From Stutzerimonas stutzeri KOS6 (GTDB lineage Bacteria; Pseudomonadota; Gammaproteobacteria; Pseudomonadales; Pseudomonadaceae): a DNA stretch of 64,000 nucleotides. The notes under the pieces were generated by a model. It saw only the letters and a list, made by a program, of their open reading frames with translations, was not told the origin of the DNA and did no database searches. A program made the translations under genes and the position numbers. Below, in pieces: positions 9,512-17,757 of this stretch. The stretch is from positions 1,586,576-1,650,575 of the forward strand of contig NZ_KK020676.1 in NCBI RefSeq assembly GCF_000307775.2, in the 5' to 3' direction. The first letter of the stretch is position 1; each line of letters starts with the position of its first letter.

Positions 9512-9619
9512 AAACCTGACCGACCGGTCTTCCCCGGACCCGTTCGTACCCGTCCTTCCCCCCGCCGACCAAGCCACTACAATGCGGCCTTCCTCTCGTA
9601 CCGGTCGGGACAACACGTC

Positions 9620-9991
9620 ATGAAATTCCGCTTTCTGCTTTGGATGCTGGGCCGCCTGATGGCCAAGGCCAGCCGCACCAACCCCGAGTTCCAGCAGCAG
9701 CTGGGCGACAAGGACCTGAGCTTCCAGCTGCACACCCTGGATGGCAAGGTCGCCCGGCACTTCGTGGTGAAGGACCAGCGCGTCACCAGCAAGCGCGGCC
9801 CGGCGAGCGAGCCGGCGTTCTCCCTGGGGTTCAAGGATGCCGCCTATGGCTTCGCCACCATGACGGCGAAGAACAAGCAGCTGGCGTTCATGCAGGGGAT
9901 TCAGAACAAGGACATCCAGATCCAGGGTAATCCGGCGCTGGTGATGTGGTTCCAGGGGCTGACGAAGTACCTGAAGCCGAAGAAGGCCTAA
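9620..9991 (+). CDS. SCP2 sterol-binding-domain-like protein
   Basis: 123 residues. The central part (about 35-115) resembles the SCP2/sterol-carrier fold: FQLHTLDGKVARHFVVKD, then EPAFSLGFKDAAYGFATMTAK, and the closing IQNKDIQIQGNPALVMWFQGL. Proteins of this kind bind lipids, but the role of this bacterial one is not known. The start codon ATG 9620 is the first in-frame one after a TCGGGACAACACGTC leader. It converges on gcdR, whose stop lies 9 bases beyond. Confidence 0.7.
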   Translation: MKFRFLLWMLGRLMAKASRTNPEFQQQLGDKDLSFQLHTLDGKVARHFVVKDQRVTSKRGPASEPAFSLGFKDAAYGFATMTAKNKQLAFMQGIQNKDIQIQGNPALVMWFQGLTKYLKPKKA

Positions 9992-9999
9992 AGGCAGCT

Positions 10000-10911
10000 T
10001 CAAGCGTGTGGCTGCTCTTCCCGCCAAACCCTCGCTTCATCCTTCAACCAATCCCGAAACGCCACCAGTCCCGCCGACTCCACCTTGCGCTCGGGAATCA
10101 TCAGGTAATAAGCCCGCGTCTCACTGCGGTAGACATGCGGATGCGCCAGCACCAGGCGTCCCTCGGCCAGTTCCCGCTGGATCAGAAACGGTGGAATCAG
10201 CGCCACGCCCATGCCGTGCTCGGCCGCCTGGGCCAGCATGGAAAACAGTTCCAGCCGTGGCCCGGTCATGTCGCGGGCGACCTTCAGCCCCACTGAGTCG
10301 AACCATTGCCGCCAGGCGTAGGGGCGGGTGGTCTGCTGCAACAGCGGCATCTCGGCGAGGGCTGCGTTGCTCAGTTGCGCGCCATCGACCAGCAATGCCG
10401 GGCTGCACACCGGCTGCAGATCTTCCGGCATGAGTGCATGCGCCTCGGTCCCCGACCAGTCGGCATCGCCGAAATAGATCGCCGCATCGAACTCGGTATC
10501 GGCGAACAGGAAGGGGCGGGTGCGGTTGGTCAGGTTCACGGTGATATGTGGGTGCCGTGCCTGGAAATGCCGGAGCCGCGGCACCAGCCACTGGGTAGCG
10601 AAGGTCGGCACCACTGCCAGTTCGATGCTCATGGCGCCCTGCTGGCCCATCACCGACAGGGTGTCGCGCTCCACTGCGTCCAGCTGCGTGGCGATGCGGC
10701 GGGCATAGGACTGGCCGGCAGCGGTCAGCTTCACGCCGCGGCGCGAGCGACGGAAGAGTGCCAGGCCGAGAAACTCCTCCAGGCCGCCGATCTGCCGACA
10801 GATTGCGCTCTGGGTCAGCGCCAGTTCGTCGGCAGCGCGGGTGAAGCTCTCGTGGCGGGCCGCGGCCTCGAAGGCGATCAGGGCGGCAGTGCTGGGGATC
10901 TTGCGGCGCAT
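10000..10911 (-). CDS. gcdR: LysR-family regulator of glutarate catabolism (GcdR-like)
   Basis: 303 residues. N-terminal winged helix (about 5-65: [37 protein letters not shown]) followed by a LysR periplasmic-binding-type effector domain; it belongs to the GcvA-like branch. It is divergent from gcdH with a 174-base shared control region, the arrangement seen in Pseudomonas, where GcdR activates gcdH and the CoA-transferase in response to glutarate. Specificity here is inferred from that context. Confidence 0.85.
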   Translation of the reverse strand: MRRKIPSTAALIAFEAAARHESFTRAADELALTQSAICRQIGGLEEFLGLALFRRSRRGVKLTAAGQSYARRIATQLDAVERDTLSVMGQQGAMSIELAVVPTFATQWLVPRLRHFQARHPHITVNLTNRTRPFLFADTEFDAAIYFGDADWSGTEAHALMPEDLQPVCSPALLVDGAQLSNAALAEMPLLQQTTRPYAWRQWFDSVGLKVARDMTGPRLELFSMLAQAAEHGMGVALIPPFLIQRELAEGRLVLAHPHVYRSETRAYYLMIPERKVESAGLVAFRDWLKDEARVWREEQPHA

Positions 10912-10939
10912 TATGCGGAGCCCTCACTAGAGTGGCGTA

Positions 10940-10959
10940 ATAATCGCGAGGAAGCTTAT
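10940..10959. promoter_or_regulatory. Candidate LysR box between gcdR and gcdH
   Basis: An ATAATC...GCTTAT interrupted dyad of 20 bases lies 29 bases from the gcdR start and about 126 bases before gcdH. Interrupted T-rich/A-rich dyads of this size are typical LysR-regulator sites. The remainder of the divergent region shows no other clear motif. Confidence 0.35.
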
Positions 10960-11085
10960 CTCGGAGTGAATAAAACGCACAGCTCGATGCGAAATCCTCG
11001 TTTGCCGCGTTTCCCGGCTGGGCATAGGATCACGCCACGTCGCCGCGCCGAGGTGCGGCGCACACGACAACAAGAGGAGCCCCCG

Positions 11086-12267
11086 ATGGCCGGCAAAGCA
11101 AACTTCAACTGGATCGACCCGCTGCTACTGGATCAGCAACTGACCGAAGAAGAGCGCATGGTGCGCGATAGCGCCGCGCAGTTCGCCGCTGACAAGCTGG
11201 CACCGCGCGTGCTGGAAGCCTTCCGCCACGAACGGACCGATCCGGCGATCTTCCGCGAGATGGGTGAAACCGGCCTGCTCGGCGCGACCATTCCCGAAGC
11301 CTATGGTGGCAGCGGCCTCAACTACGTGTGCTACGGGCTGATCGCCCGCGAGGTCGAGCGCATCGACTCCGGCTACCGCTCGATGATGAGCGTGCAGTCG
11401 TCGCTGGTGATGGTGCCGATCTTCGAATTCGGCAACGAGGCGACCAAGCAGAAGTACCTGCCCAAGCTGGCCAGCGGCGAGTACATCGGCTGCTTTGGTC
11501 TGACCGAGCCGAACCACGGCTCGGACCCGGGCAGCATGGTCACCCGGGCGAAGAAGGTCGATGGTGGCTATCGCCTCTCGGGCAGCAAGATGTGGATCAC
11601 CAACAGCCCCATCGCCGATGTCTTCGTGGTCTGGGCCAAGGACGACGAAGGACAGATCCGCGGCTTCGTGCTGGAGAAGGGCTGGGAAGGGCTGTCCGCT
11701 CCGGCAATTCACGGCAAGGTCGGCCTGCGTGCGTCGATCACCGGTGAGGTCGTCATGGACAACGTGTTCTGCCCGGAAGAGAACGCATTCCCCGATGTGC
11801 GCGGGCTGAAGGGGCCGTTCACCTGCTTGAACAGTGCGCGCTACGGCATCAGCTGGGGCGCGCTGGGCGCCGCCGAGTTCTGCTGGCATGCCGCCCGCCA
11901 GTACGTGCTCGACCGCCAGCAGTTCGGCCGTCCGCTGGCGGCCAACCAGCTGATCCAGAAGAAACTCGCCGACATGCAGACCGAAATCACCCTGGCCCTG
12001 CAGGGTTGCCTGCGCCTTGGGCGGATGAAGGACGAGGGTACGGCGGCGGTGGAGATCACCTCGATCATGAAGCGCAACAGTTGCGGCAAGGCGCTCGACG
12101 TGGCGCGCATGGCCCGCGACATGCTGGGCGGCAACGGCATCAGCGACGAGTTCGGCGTGGCGCGGCATCTGGTCAACCTCGAGGTGGTCAACACCTATGA
12201 AGGCACCCACGACGTGCATGCGCTGATCCTCGGTCGCGCGCAGACCGGCATCCAGGCGTTTTTCTGA
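11086..12267 (+). CDS. gcdH: Glutaryl-CoA dehydrogenase
   Basis: 393 residues, normal for GcdH. Acyl-CoA dehydrogenase architecture: helical N-domain, central beta-domain with [17 protein letters not shown] (about 137-153) and [16 protein letters not shown], and a C-terminal domain with [18 protein letters not shown], where the glutamate of YEGT is the catalytic base. It oxidises and decarboxylates glutaryl-CoA to crotonyl-CoA in lysine and glutarate breakdown. The ATG at 11086 follows CAAGAGGAGCCCC; upstream in-frame ATGs would overlap gcdR. Confidence 0.95.
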   Translation: MAGKANFNWIDPLLLDQQLTEEERMVRDSAAQFAADKLAPRVLEAFRHERTDPAIFREMGETGLLGATIPEAYGGSGLNYVCYGLIAREVERIDSGYRSMMSVQSSLVMVPIFEFGNEATKQKYLPKLASGEYIGCFGLTEPNHGSDPGSMVTRAKKVDGGYRLSGSKMWITNSPIADVFVVWAKDDEGQIRGFVLEKGWEGLSAPAIHGKVGLRASITGEVVMDNVFCPEENAFPDVRGLKGPFTCLNSARYGISWGALGAAEFCWHAARQYVLDRQQFGRPLAANQLIQKKLADMQTEITLALQGCLRLGRMKDEGTAAVEITSIMKRNSCGKALDVARMARDMLGGNGISDEFGVARHLVNLEVVNTYEGTHDVHALILGRAQTGIQAFF

Positions 12268-12274
12268 TGCCGCC

Positions 12275-12361
12275 GTAGGGTGGATGACGCTTTTTTCATC
12301 CACCGCTGGCCACGCAAGGTGGACGGGTGAAGCGCCAGCCATGCGCCCCGATCCACCCTGC
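12275..12361. repeat. Palindromic intergenic repeat between gcdH and the CoA-transferase
   Basis: An outer pair (CGTAGGGTGGAT starting near 12274 and ATCCACCCTGCG ending near 12362) is complementary apart from one base. Within it a 9-bp hairpin occurs (GGTGGATGA at 12279-12287 and TCATCCACC at 12296-12304) with a T-rich loop, and GCTGGC/GCCAGC add a further pairing. It looks like a relative of the element at 2888-2954. Confidence 0.65.
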
Positions 12362-12388
12362 GTTCACTTGAGCTTCGAGATTTCACCC

Positions 12389-13612
12389 ATGCCCGGCGCC
12401 CTGTCCCATATCCGCGTGCTCGACCTGTCCCGCGTGCTTGCCGGGCCCTGGTGCGGGCAGGTTCTCGGCGATCTCGGTGCCGAGGTGATCAAGGTCGAGC
12501 GCCCGGAAACTGGCGACGACACCCGTCACTGGGGCCCGCCTTATCTCAAGGATCAGCATGGCGAAAACACCTCGGAGGCGGCCTATTACCTGACGGCCAA
12601 TCGTAACAAGCAGTCGCTGACTGTCGACTTCACCCGGCCCGAGGGGCAGCGCATCATCCGCGAGCTGGTGACGCAGAGCGACGTGCTGCTGGAAAACTTC
12701 AAGGTCGGCGGTCTGGCCGCCTATGGGCTGGACTACCAGAGCCTCAAGGCGATCAATCCGCGGCTGATCTATTGCTCGATCACCGGCTTTGGCCAGGACG
12801 GTCCTTACGCTAGCCGTGCCGGCTACGACTTCATGATCCAGGGCCTGGGTGGGCTGATGAGCCTGACCGGGCGCAGCGATGCGGAAGAGGGCGCCGGGCC
12901 GGTCAAGGTCGGCGTGGCGCTGACCGATATCCTCACCGGGCTCTACGCTGCCGTGGGCGTGCTCGCCGCGTTGGCGCACCGCGAGCATAGCGGCGAAGGC
13001 CAGCACATCGACACGGCGCTACTCGACGTGCAGGTCGCCTGCCTCGGCAACCAGGCGCTCAACTACCTCACCACCGGAGTGGCGCCGAAGCGCATGGGCA
13101 ATGCCCATCCGAACATCGTGCCCTATCAGGACTTCCCCACCGCCGATGGCGACATCATCCTCACTGTCGGCAACGACGGCCAGTTCCGCAAGTTCTGCGA
13201 GGTGGCCGGGCATGCCGAGTGGGCGGCCGATCCGCGCTTCGCCACGAATCGCGCGCGGGTCGCCCATCGCGCCGAGCTGATTCCGCTGATCCGCCAGGTC
13301 ACGGTGTTCCGTACCACGGCGGAATGGGTCCGTGCGCTGGAGCAGGCCGGCGTGCCCTGCGGGCCGATCAACGACCTGGCCCAGGTGTTCGCCGACCCGC
13401 AGGTGCAGCAGCGTGCTTTGAAGATCGACATGCCGCACCCACTGTCCGGCACGGTGCCGCTGGTGGCCAGTCCGCTACGCTTGTCCGCCTCGCCGGTGGA
13501 CTACCGCAACCCGCCGCCGCTGCTTGGCGAGCACAGCGAGGCGCTGTTGCAGCGCCTGCTGGGCATGAACGATGAGCAGATCGCCCGCCTGCGCCAGGCC
13601 GGCGTCATCTAG
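12389..13612 (+). CDS. Family III CoA-transferase (glutarate CoA-transferase type)
   Basis: 407 residues, CaiB/BaiF (family III) fold. MPGALSHIRVLDLSRVLAGPWCGQVLGDLGAEVIKVERP is the standard N-terminus, and the catalytic aspartate is expected within HIDTALLDVQVACLGNQ (about 208-224). Placed after gcdH it most likely moves CoA from succinyl-CoA to glutarate, supplying glutaryl-CoA to GcdH. Substrate is inferred from context; sequence alone only supports the family. The start at 12389 lies just past the palindromic repeat. Confidence 0.88.
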   Translation: MPGALSHIRVLDLSRVLAGPWCGQVLGDLGAEVIKVERPETGDDTRHWGPPYLKDQHGENTSEAAYYLTANRNKQSLTVDFTRPEGQRIIRELVTQSDVLLENFKVGGLAAYGLDYQSLKAINPRLIYCSITGFGQDGPYASRAGYDFMIQGLGGLMSLTGRSDAEEGAGPVKVGVALTDILTGLYAAVGVLAALAHREHSGEGQHIDTALLDVQVACLGNQALNYLTTGVAPKRMGNAHPNIVPYQDFPTADGDIILTVGNDGQFRKFCEVAGHAEWAADPRFATNRARVAHRAELIPLIRQVTVFRTTAEWVRALEQAGVPCGPINDLAQVFADPQVQQRALKIDMPHPLSGTVPLVASPLRLSASPVDYRNPPPLLGEHSEALLQRLLGMNDEQIARLRQAGVI

Positions 13613-13613
13613 C

Positions 13614-14627
13614 TCAGAAGCCTTCCAGCACGATCTTGCCCTTGGCTTTGCCGCTTTCCAGCAGGGCATGGGCACGACGCAGGTTGGTTGCGTTGATGGT
13701 GCCGAAGTGCTCGCCGAGGGTGGTGCGCAGCACGCCGCGGTCGACCAGTTCGCTGACCCGCTGCAGCAGATTGTGCTGCTCGATCATGTCGGGCGTTTCG
13801 AACAGGGCGCGGGTGAACATCAGTTCCCAGTGCAGCGACAGGCTCTTGCGCTTGAGCTTCATCACGTCCAGCGGCTGCGCCGGGTCATCGATCAGGCTGA
13901 GGCGTCCCTGCGGCGCCAGCGCTTCGACCAGTTGATCGAAGTGACGGTCGGTGTGGGTCAGGCTGGCGACATGGCTGACGCTGGCGAAACCGGCACGCTG
14001 TAGCTGGTCGTACAGCGGCTGGCTGTGGTCGATGACGTGATGGGCGCCCAGTTCGCGCACCCAGGCCTGGGTTTCCGGGCGCGAGGCGGTGGCGATCACG
14101 GTGACGTCGGTCAGCTGGCGCGCCAGCTGCAGCATGATCGAGCCGACCCCGCCGGCGGCCCCGACGATCAGCAACTGCTGGCCGCTGCCCTGGCCTTCAG
14201 CCAGTTGCAGGCGATCGAACAGCAGCTCCCAGGCCGTGATGGAGGTCAGCGGCAGCGCCGCGGCTTCGGCGAAACCGAGGCTTTGCGGCTTGCGGCCGAC
14301 GATGCGCTCGTCCACCAGATGCTGCTCGCTGTAGGCGCCGGCACGAGCAATCGAGCCGGCGTAGAACACTTCATCGCCGACTTTGAACAGGCTGACCTCG
14401 CTGCCCACACCCACCACCACACCGGCGGCGTCCCAGCCCAGCACCTTGGGTTGTCCACCCTCGGGCTTGGTATTGCGGCGCACCTTGGTGTCCACCGGGT
14501 TGACCGAAATGGCGCGTACTTCCACCAGCAGGTCACGCGGTCCGGGCACCGGCGCGGGCAGTTCGATGTCCTGCAAAGACTCGTGGTGATCGGTGGGAAG
14601 AGAGTTGAAGTAGGCGACTGCTTTCAT
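13614..14627 (-). CDS. Zinc-type alcohol dehydrogenase-like / quinone oxidoreductase family protein
   Basis: 337 residues, medium-chain dehydrogenase/reductase family. GroES-like N-terminal domain (MKAVAYFN... VRAISVNPVDTKVR), then a nucleotide-binding domain with LLIVGAAGGVGSIMLQLARQ (about 150-170). The zinc-binding cysteines of true alcohol dehydrogenases are not seen, so it is probably an NAD(P)H-quinone or enone reductase. The start at 14627 is preceded by CTGGAGAAACAGC. Divergent from a LysR gene that probably regulates it. It converges closely (1 base) on the CoA-transferase gene. Confidence 0.85.
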   Translation of the reverse strand: MKAVAYFNSLPTDHHESLQDIELPAPVPGPRDLLVEVRAISVNPVDTKVRRNTKPEGGQPKVLGWDAAGVVVGVGSEVSLFKVGDEVFYAGSIARAGAYSEQHLVDERIVGRKPQSLGFAEAAALPLTSITAWELLFDRLQLAEGQGSGQQLLIVGAAGGVGSIMLQLARQLTDVTVIATASRPETQAWVRELGAHHVIDHSQPLYDQLQRAGFASVSHVASLTHTDRHFDQLVEALAPQGRLSLIDDPAQPLDVMKLKRKSLSLHWELMFTRALFETPDMIEQHNLLQRVSELVDRGVLRTTLGEHFGTINATNLRRAHALLESGKAKGKIVLEGF

Positions 14628-14670
14628 GCTGTTTCTCCAGAGAGGGGGCGGCTGGTTGCGGTAGGCCATA

Positions 14671-14707
14671 CTCGTTTATTTGACTCGGCGGAAAAACGAG
14701 GTAATAA
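14671..14707. promoter_or_regulatory. Promoter and operator dyad between oxidoreductase and lysR
   Basis: An inverted repeat CTCGTTT (14671-14677) / AAACGAG (14694-14700) lies in the 108-base divergent region. It overlaps a candidate promoter for the LysR gene: TTGACT 14680-14685, 16 bases, TAATAA 14702-14707. Such overlap suggests autoregulation. Confidence 0.5.
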
Positions 14708-14735
14708 GCGAGTCTCTTTCAACAGGATTTTGAAA

Positions 14736-15656
14736 ATGCTGCGTTTCGACGACCTGCAGCTGTTCATTCGCACGGCCGACAGCGGCAGTCTGTCCGCTGC
14801 TGCACGAGCGCTGGACACCTCGCCAGCGGTGGCCAGCGCCGCACTCAAGCGCCTCGAAGCTTCGCTCGGTGCTCGATTGTTCGTGCGCTCGACGCGCAGC
14901 TTGCGGCTCACCGCCGAGGGCGAGCTGTACCTTGGCCATGCCCGCGCGGCGCTGGCCAGCCTGAAGGAGGGCGCGCAGTTGCTCGTCGGTGGTCGGGAAG
15001 CGATCAGCGGCGTGTTGCAGTTATCGGCACCCTCGGACTTTGGCCGCAATGTGCTGTTGCCCTGGCTGGACGCCTTCCAGGCGAGCCATCCGCAATTGCA
15101 GGTGCGCCTGCTGTTGGGCGATGGGCTGACCGATCTGTTCCGCCAGCCGGTGGATGTCGCCCTGCGCTATGGCGCGCCGGAAGACTCCAGCCTGGTGGCC
15201 TTGCCGGTCGCCGCCGACAATCGCCGGGTGCTCTGTGCGTCTCCGGCCTATCTGCAGCGGCATGGTGAGCCGCGGCGACTGGACGACCTGGCGGCGCACA
15301 ACTGCCTGCGTTTCATGCTTGCAGGGCGGGTTCATGATCGCTGGTGCTTTCAGCACGGACGCCGCGCGCTCACGGTGCAGGTCGGCGGTGACCGGGTCAG
15401 CGACGATGCCGATGTGGTGCGCCGCTGGGCACTTGCCGGTGTCGGCCTGGCCTACAAGTCATGGCTGGACATTGCCGACGATGTGGCTGCGGGCCGCCTG
15501 CGGGTACTGCTGCCCGATTGCCTCGGCGAAGCCGCACCGCTCAGCCTGCTCTGCGCCCATCGTGCGCAGCTGAGCAAGCCGGTACGGCTGTTGCGCGAGC
15601 ACTTGCAGGGGCGCTGTGCGGCGCTGCTGGCGCGAGCAGCGTGGCATGGGGCCTAG
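14736..15656 (+). CDS. LysR-family transcriptional regulator
   Basis: 306 residues. Winged helix-turn-helix at about 1-60 (MLRFDDLQLFIRTADSGSLSAAARALDTSPAVASAALKRLE), followed by the co-inducer-binding domain of the CrgA/DsdC-like branch. The ATG at 14736 follows ACAGGATTTTGAAA. It is transcribed divergently from the quinone-oxidoreductase-like gene, which is the likely target. The inducing compound cannot be told from sequence. Confidence 0.9.
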   Translation: MLRFDDLQLFIRTADSGSLSAAARALDTSPAVASAALKRLEASLGARLFVRSTRSLRLTAEGELYLGHARAALASLKEGAQLLVGGREAISGVLQLSAPSDFGRNVLLPWLDAFQASHPQLQVRLLLGDGLTDLFRQPVDVALRYGAPEDSSLVALPVAADNRRVLCASPAYLQRHGEPRRLDDLAAHNCLRFMLAGRVHDRWCFQHGRRALTVQVGGDRVSDDADVVRRWALAGVGLAYKSWLDIADDVAAGRLRVLLPDCLGEAAPLSLLCAHRAQLSKPVRLLREHLQGRCAALLARAAWHGA

Positions 15657-15722
15657 GCCCGGCGTACTATCGGGGTGAACTCTATGGCCCTTGGCTATTC
15701 TTATCCGAATACTGGTTAACAA

Positions 15723-16343
15723 ATGGACTGGCGCATCATGCTCACGCGTTTTCGAAACACCTGGCAACTGACCGTTGTCTTCCTCATGTCCTGGCTGCTG
15801 GCCGGCTGTGGCGTCAATAACATTCCCACCTATGACGAGCAGGTCAAGGCCGCCTGGTCGCAGGTGGAAAACCAGTATCAGCGGCGCGCCGACCTGATCC
15901 CGAACCTGGTCGAGACGGTCAAGGGGTTCGCCCGCCAGGAGCAGGAAACCCTTACGGCAGTGATCGAGGCCCGCGCCAAGGCGACCTCGATTCAGGTCGA
16001 TGCCGGCACCCTGGACGATCCGCAGAAGTTGCAGCAGTTCCAGCAGGCGCAGAACCAGCTGACCGGCGCTTTGAGTCGCTTGATGGCGGTTTCCGAGCGC
16101 TATCCGGAGCTGAAGTCCAACCAGAACTTCCTTGCCCTGCAATCGCAGCTCGAAGGTACCGAGAACCGCATCGCCGTGGCGCGCCGCGATTTCATCGCTG
16201 CAGTCGAGCGTTACAACACCGAGATTCGAACGTTCCCCGGTCGCATCTGGCATACGCTGATGTACAGCGACATGCCGATTCGCGAGAACTTCGAGGCCAC
16301 GGCCGAGAACGCCGAACAGGCGCCAAAAGTGCAGTTCCAATGA
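15723..16343 (+). CDS. lemA: LemA-family lipoprotein
   Basis: Up to 206 residues; a second ATG at 15738 would also give a full protein. The N-terminus has a lipoprotein signal (SWLLAGCG, lipidated Cys near residue 29-30), followed by the LemA helical core: AAWSQVENQYQRRADLIPNLVETVKG and VARRDFIAAVERYNTEIRTFPG. Its stop overlaps the start of the next gene (ATGA), so it is in an operon with the two TPM-domain genes, a common pairing. The biochemical role of LemA is not settled. Confidence 0.9.
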   Translation: MDWRIMLTRFRNTWQLTVVFLMSWLLAGCGVNNIPTYDEQVKAAWSQVENQYQRRADLIPNLVETVKGFARQEQETLTAVIEARAKATSIQVDAGTLDDPQKLQQFQQAQNQLTGALSRLMAVSERYPELKSNQNFLALQSQLEGTENRIAVARRDFIAAVERYNTEIRTFPGRIWHTLMYSDMPIRENFEATAENAEQAPKVQFQ

Positions 16344-17083
16344 CCTCAAGGTTCGCCCTGCTGCTGGCCCTGGTGCTCTGGGCCGGTAGCCTCGTCGCCC
16401 AGGAATCCGAGCTGCCGGCATTGACCGGTCGGGTGGTCGATCGCGCCGAGTTGCTCGATAACCAGGCCGAGGCGCGCCTGACCCGCATGCTGGCGGCGCA
16501 CGAACAGGCGACCGGCGAGCAGGTGGTCGTGGTGACCGTGCCGGACCTGGGCGGACGCAGCATCGAGGAACTCGGGCTGGAGCTCGGCCGGAGCTGGGGG
16601 ATCGGCCAGAAAGGTGAGGACAATGGTGCCCTGCTGATCGTTGCCCGTGACGATCGCAAGATCCGCATCGAGGTGGGCTATGGACTGGAAGGCCGCCTCA
16701 CCGACGCGCAGTCCTCGGTCATCATCAACAGGATCATCGCGCCGGCATTCCAGCGCGGCGACTTCACTGCCGGGATCAGCGAAGGCGCGGAGGCGATCAT
16801 CACTGTGCTGGGCGGTGATCCGCTGCCCGCCGAGCTGCGACCGGTCATGCCGATGACGCAGGAGCAACCCGGCGGCCTCGGGATTCTCGGTTTCTTCCTC
16901 ATGCTGGTAGCGATCTTCGTCATCGGCGGCGGGCGCGGTGGCCGCGGTGGCGGTCGTCGCGCACTGCTGCTTGGCGCCTTGCTCGGCGGCATGGGGCGGG
17001 GCGGTGGCGGCGGTTTCGGCGGGGGTGGCTTCGGTGGAGGCGGCGGCGGTTTCGGGGGCGGTGGCGCTTCCGGCGGCTGGTAA
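16340..17083 (+). CDS. TPM-domain membrane protein with Gly-rich tail
   Basis: 247 residues. A signal peptide (residues 1-20, ending LVAQ) is followed by a TPM domain (about 28-155: GRVVDRAELLDNQAEARL, GIGQKGEDNGALLIVARDDRKIRIEVGYGLEGRL). One membrane segment (about 180-197) and a C-terminal tail made almost only of Gly, Phe, Arg and Ser follow. TPM domains occur in photosystem-II repair proteins; the bacterial role is unclear. Translationally coupled to lemA. Confidence 0.88.
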   Translation: MTSRFALLLALVLWAGSLVAQESELPALTGRVVDRAELLDNQAEARLTRMLAAHEQATGEQVVVVTVPDLGGRSIEELGLELGRSWGIGQKGEDNGALLIVARDDRKIRIEVGYGLEGRLTDAQSSVIINRIIAPAFQRGDFTAGISEGAEAIITVLGGDPLPAELRPVMPMTQEQPGGLGILGFFLMLVAIFVIGGGRGGRGGGRRALLLGALLGGMGRGGGGGFGGGGFGGGGGGFGGGGASGGW

Positions 17084-17101
17084 ATCAATGATGGATGAAC
17101 G

Positions 17102-17719
17102 ATGACCTTACTCAGCGAAAGCGAACTGCAACAGGTAGCCGAAGCGATCGAGCGCGTCGAGCGTGACACCGATGCCGAGCTGGTGACGGTATTGGCCTCG
17201 CAGGCCGACGACTACCACTACATCCCCCTGCTATGGGCCAGCCTGATCGCCCTGCTGCTGCCCGGTGCCGCGCTGTTCTTCACCGGTTGGCTGGGTGCCT
17301 GGCAGCTGCTGCTGGTGCAGTGGGCGACCTTTATCGTGCTCGCGGTACTGTTCCGCATGCCTGTGCTGACCAGTCGCCTGATTCCGCGCTCGGTGCGCAA
17401 CTGGCGCGCCTGCAATCTGGCGCGGCGTCAGTTCATCGAACTCAATCTGCATCACACCGAAGGTGACACCGGGGTGCTGATCTTCGTCTCGGAAACCGAG
17501 CGCTATGTGGAGATCCTGGTCGATCGCGGCATTTCCAGTCGCATCGAAAATGCAGCCTGGGAGTCGATTGTCGACAGCTTTACCGAAAGCGTGAAGCGCG
17601 GCCAGGTGCTCGAAGGGTTCCTCGGTTGCATCGATGCCTGCGGGACTCTGCTGGCCCGACACGTGCCCAAGACCCATGAGCGCAACGAGCTGCCGAACCG
17701 CCTGGTAGTGCTGCCTTAG
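17102..17719 (+). CDS. TPM-domain membrane protein (second)
   Basis: 205 residues, without a signal peptide. N-terminal ESELQQVAEAIERVERDTDAELVTVLA starts a TPM-like domain; two adjacent membrane segments (about 40-85) interrupt it, and the second half GDTGVLIFVSETERYVEILVDRGISSRI (about 122-149) completes it. It lies 18 bases after the preceding TPM gene and completes the lemA cluster. Joint function in envelope homeostasis is plausible but not shown. Confidence 0.85.
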   Translation: MTLLSESELQQVAEAIERVERDTDAELVTVLASQADDYHYIPLLWASLIALLLPGAALFFTGWLGAWQLLLVQWATFIVLAVLFRMPVLTSRLIPRSVRNWRACNLARRQFIELNLHHTEGDTGVLIFVSETERYVEILVDRGISSRIENAAWESIVDSFTESVKRGQVLEGFLGCIDACGTLLARHVPKTHERNELPNRLVVLP

Positions 17720-17732
17720 CGCTCCCCGCAGC

Positions 17733-17754
17733 GATGGCGCCCGTGGGCGCCATC
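17733..17754. terminator. Convergent bidirectional terminator
   Basis: A perfect 10-bp stem (GATGGCGCCC / GGGCGCCATC) with a 2-base loop lies in the 38-base gap between the convergent TPM and TPR genes. It lacks a strong T-run, so its efficiency is uncertain. Confidence 0.6.
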
Positions 17755-17757
17755 CGT

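Noticed and set aside
10306-11085. N-terminal extension of gcdH by about 260 codons
   Set aside because: Overlaps gcdR and its promoter; ATG 11086 gives the exact family length with a good ribosome site.
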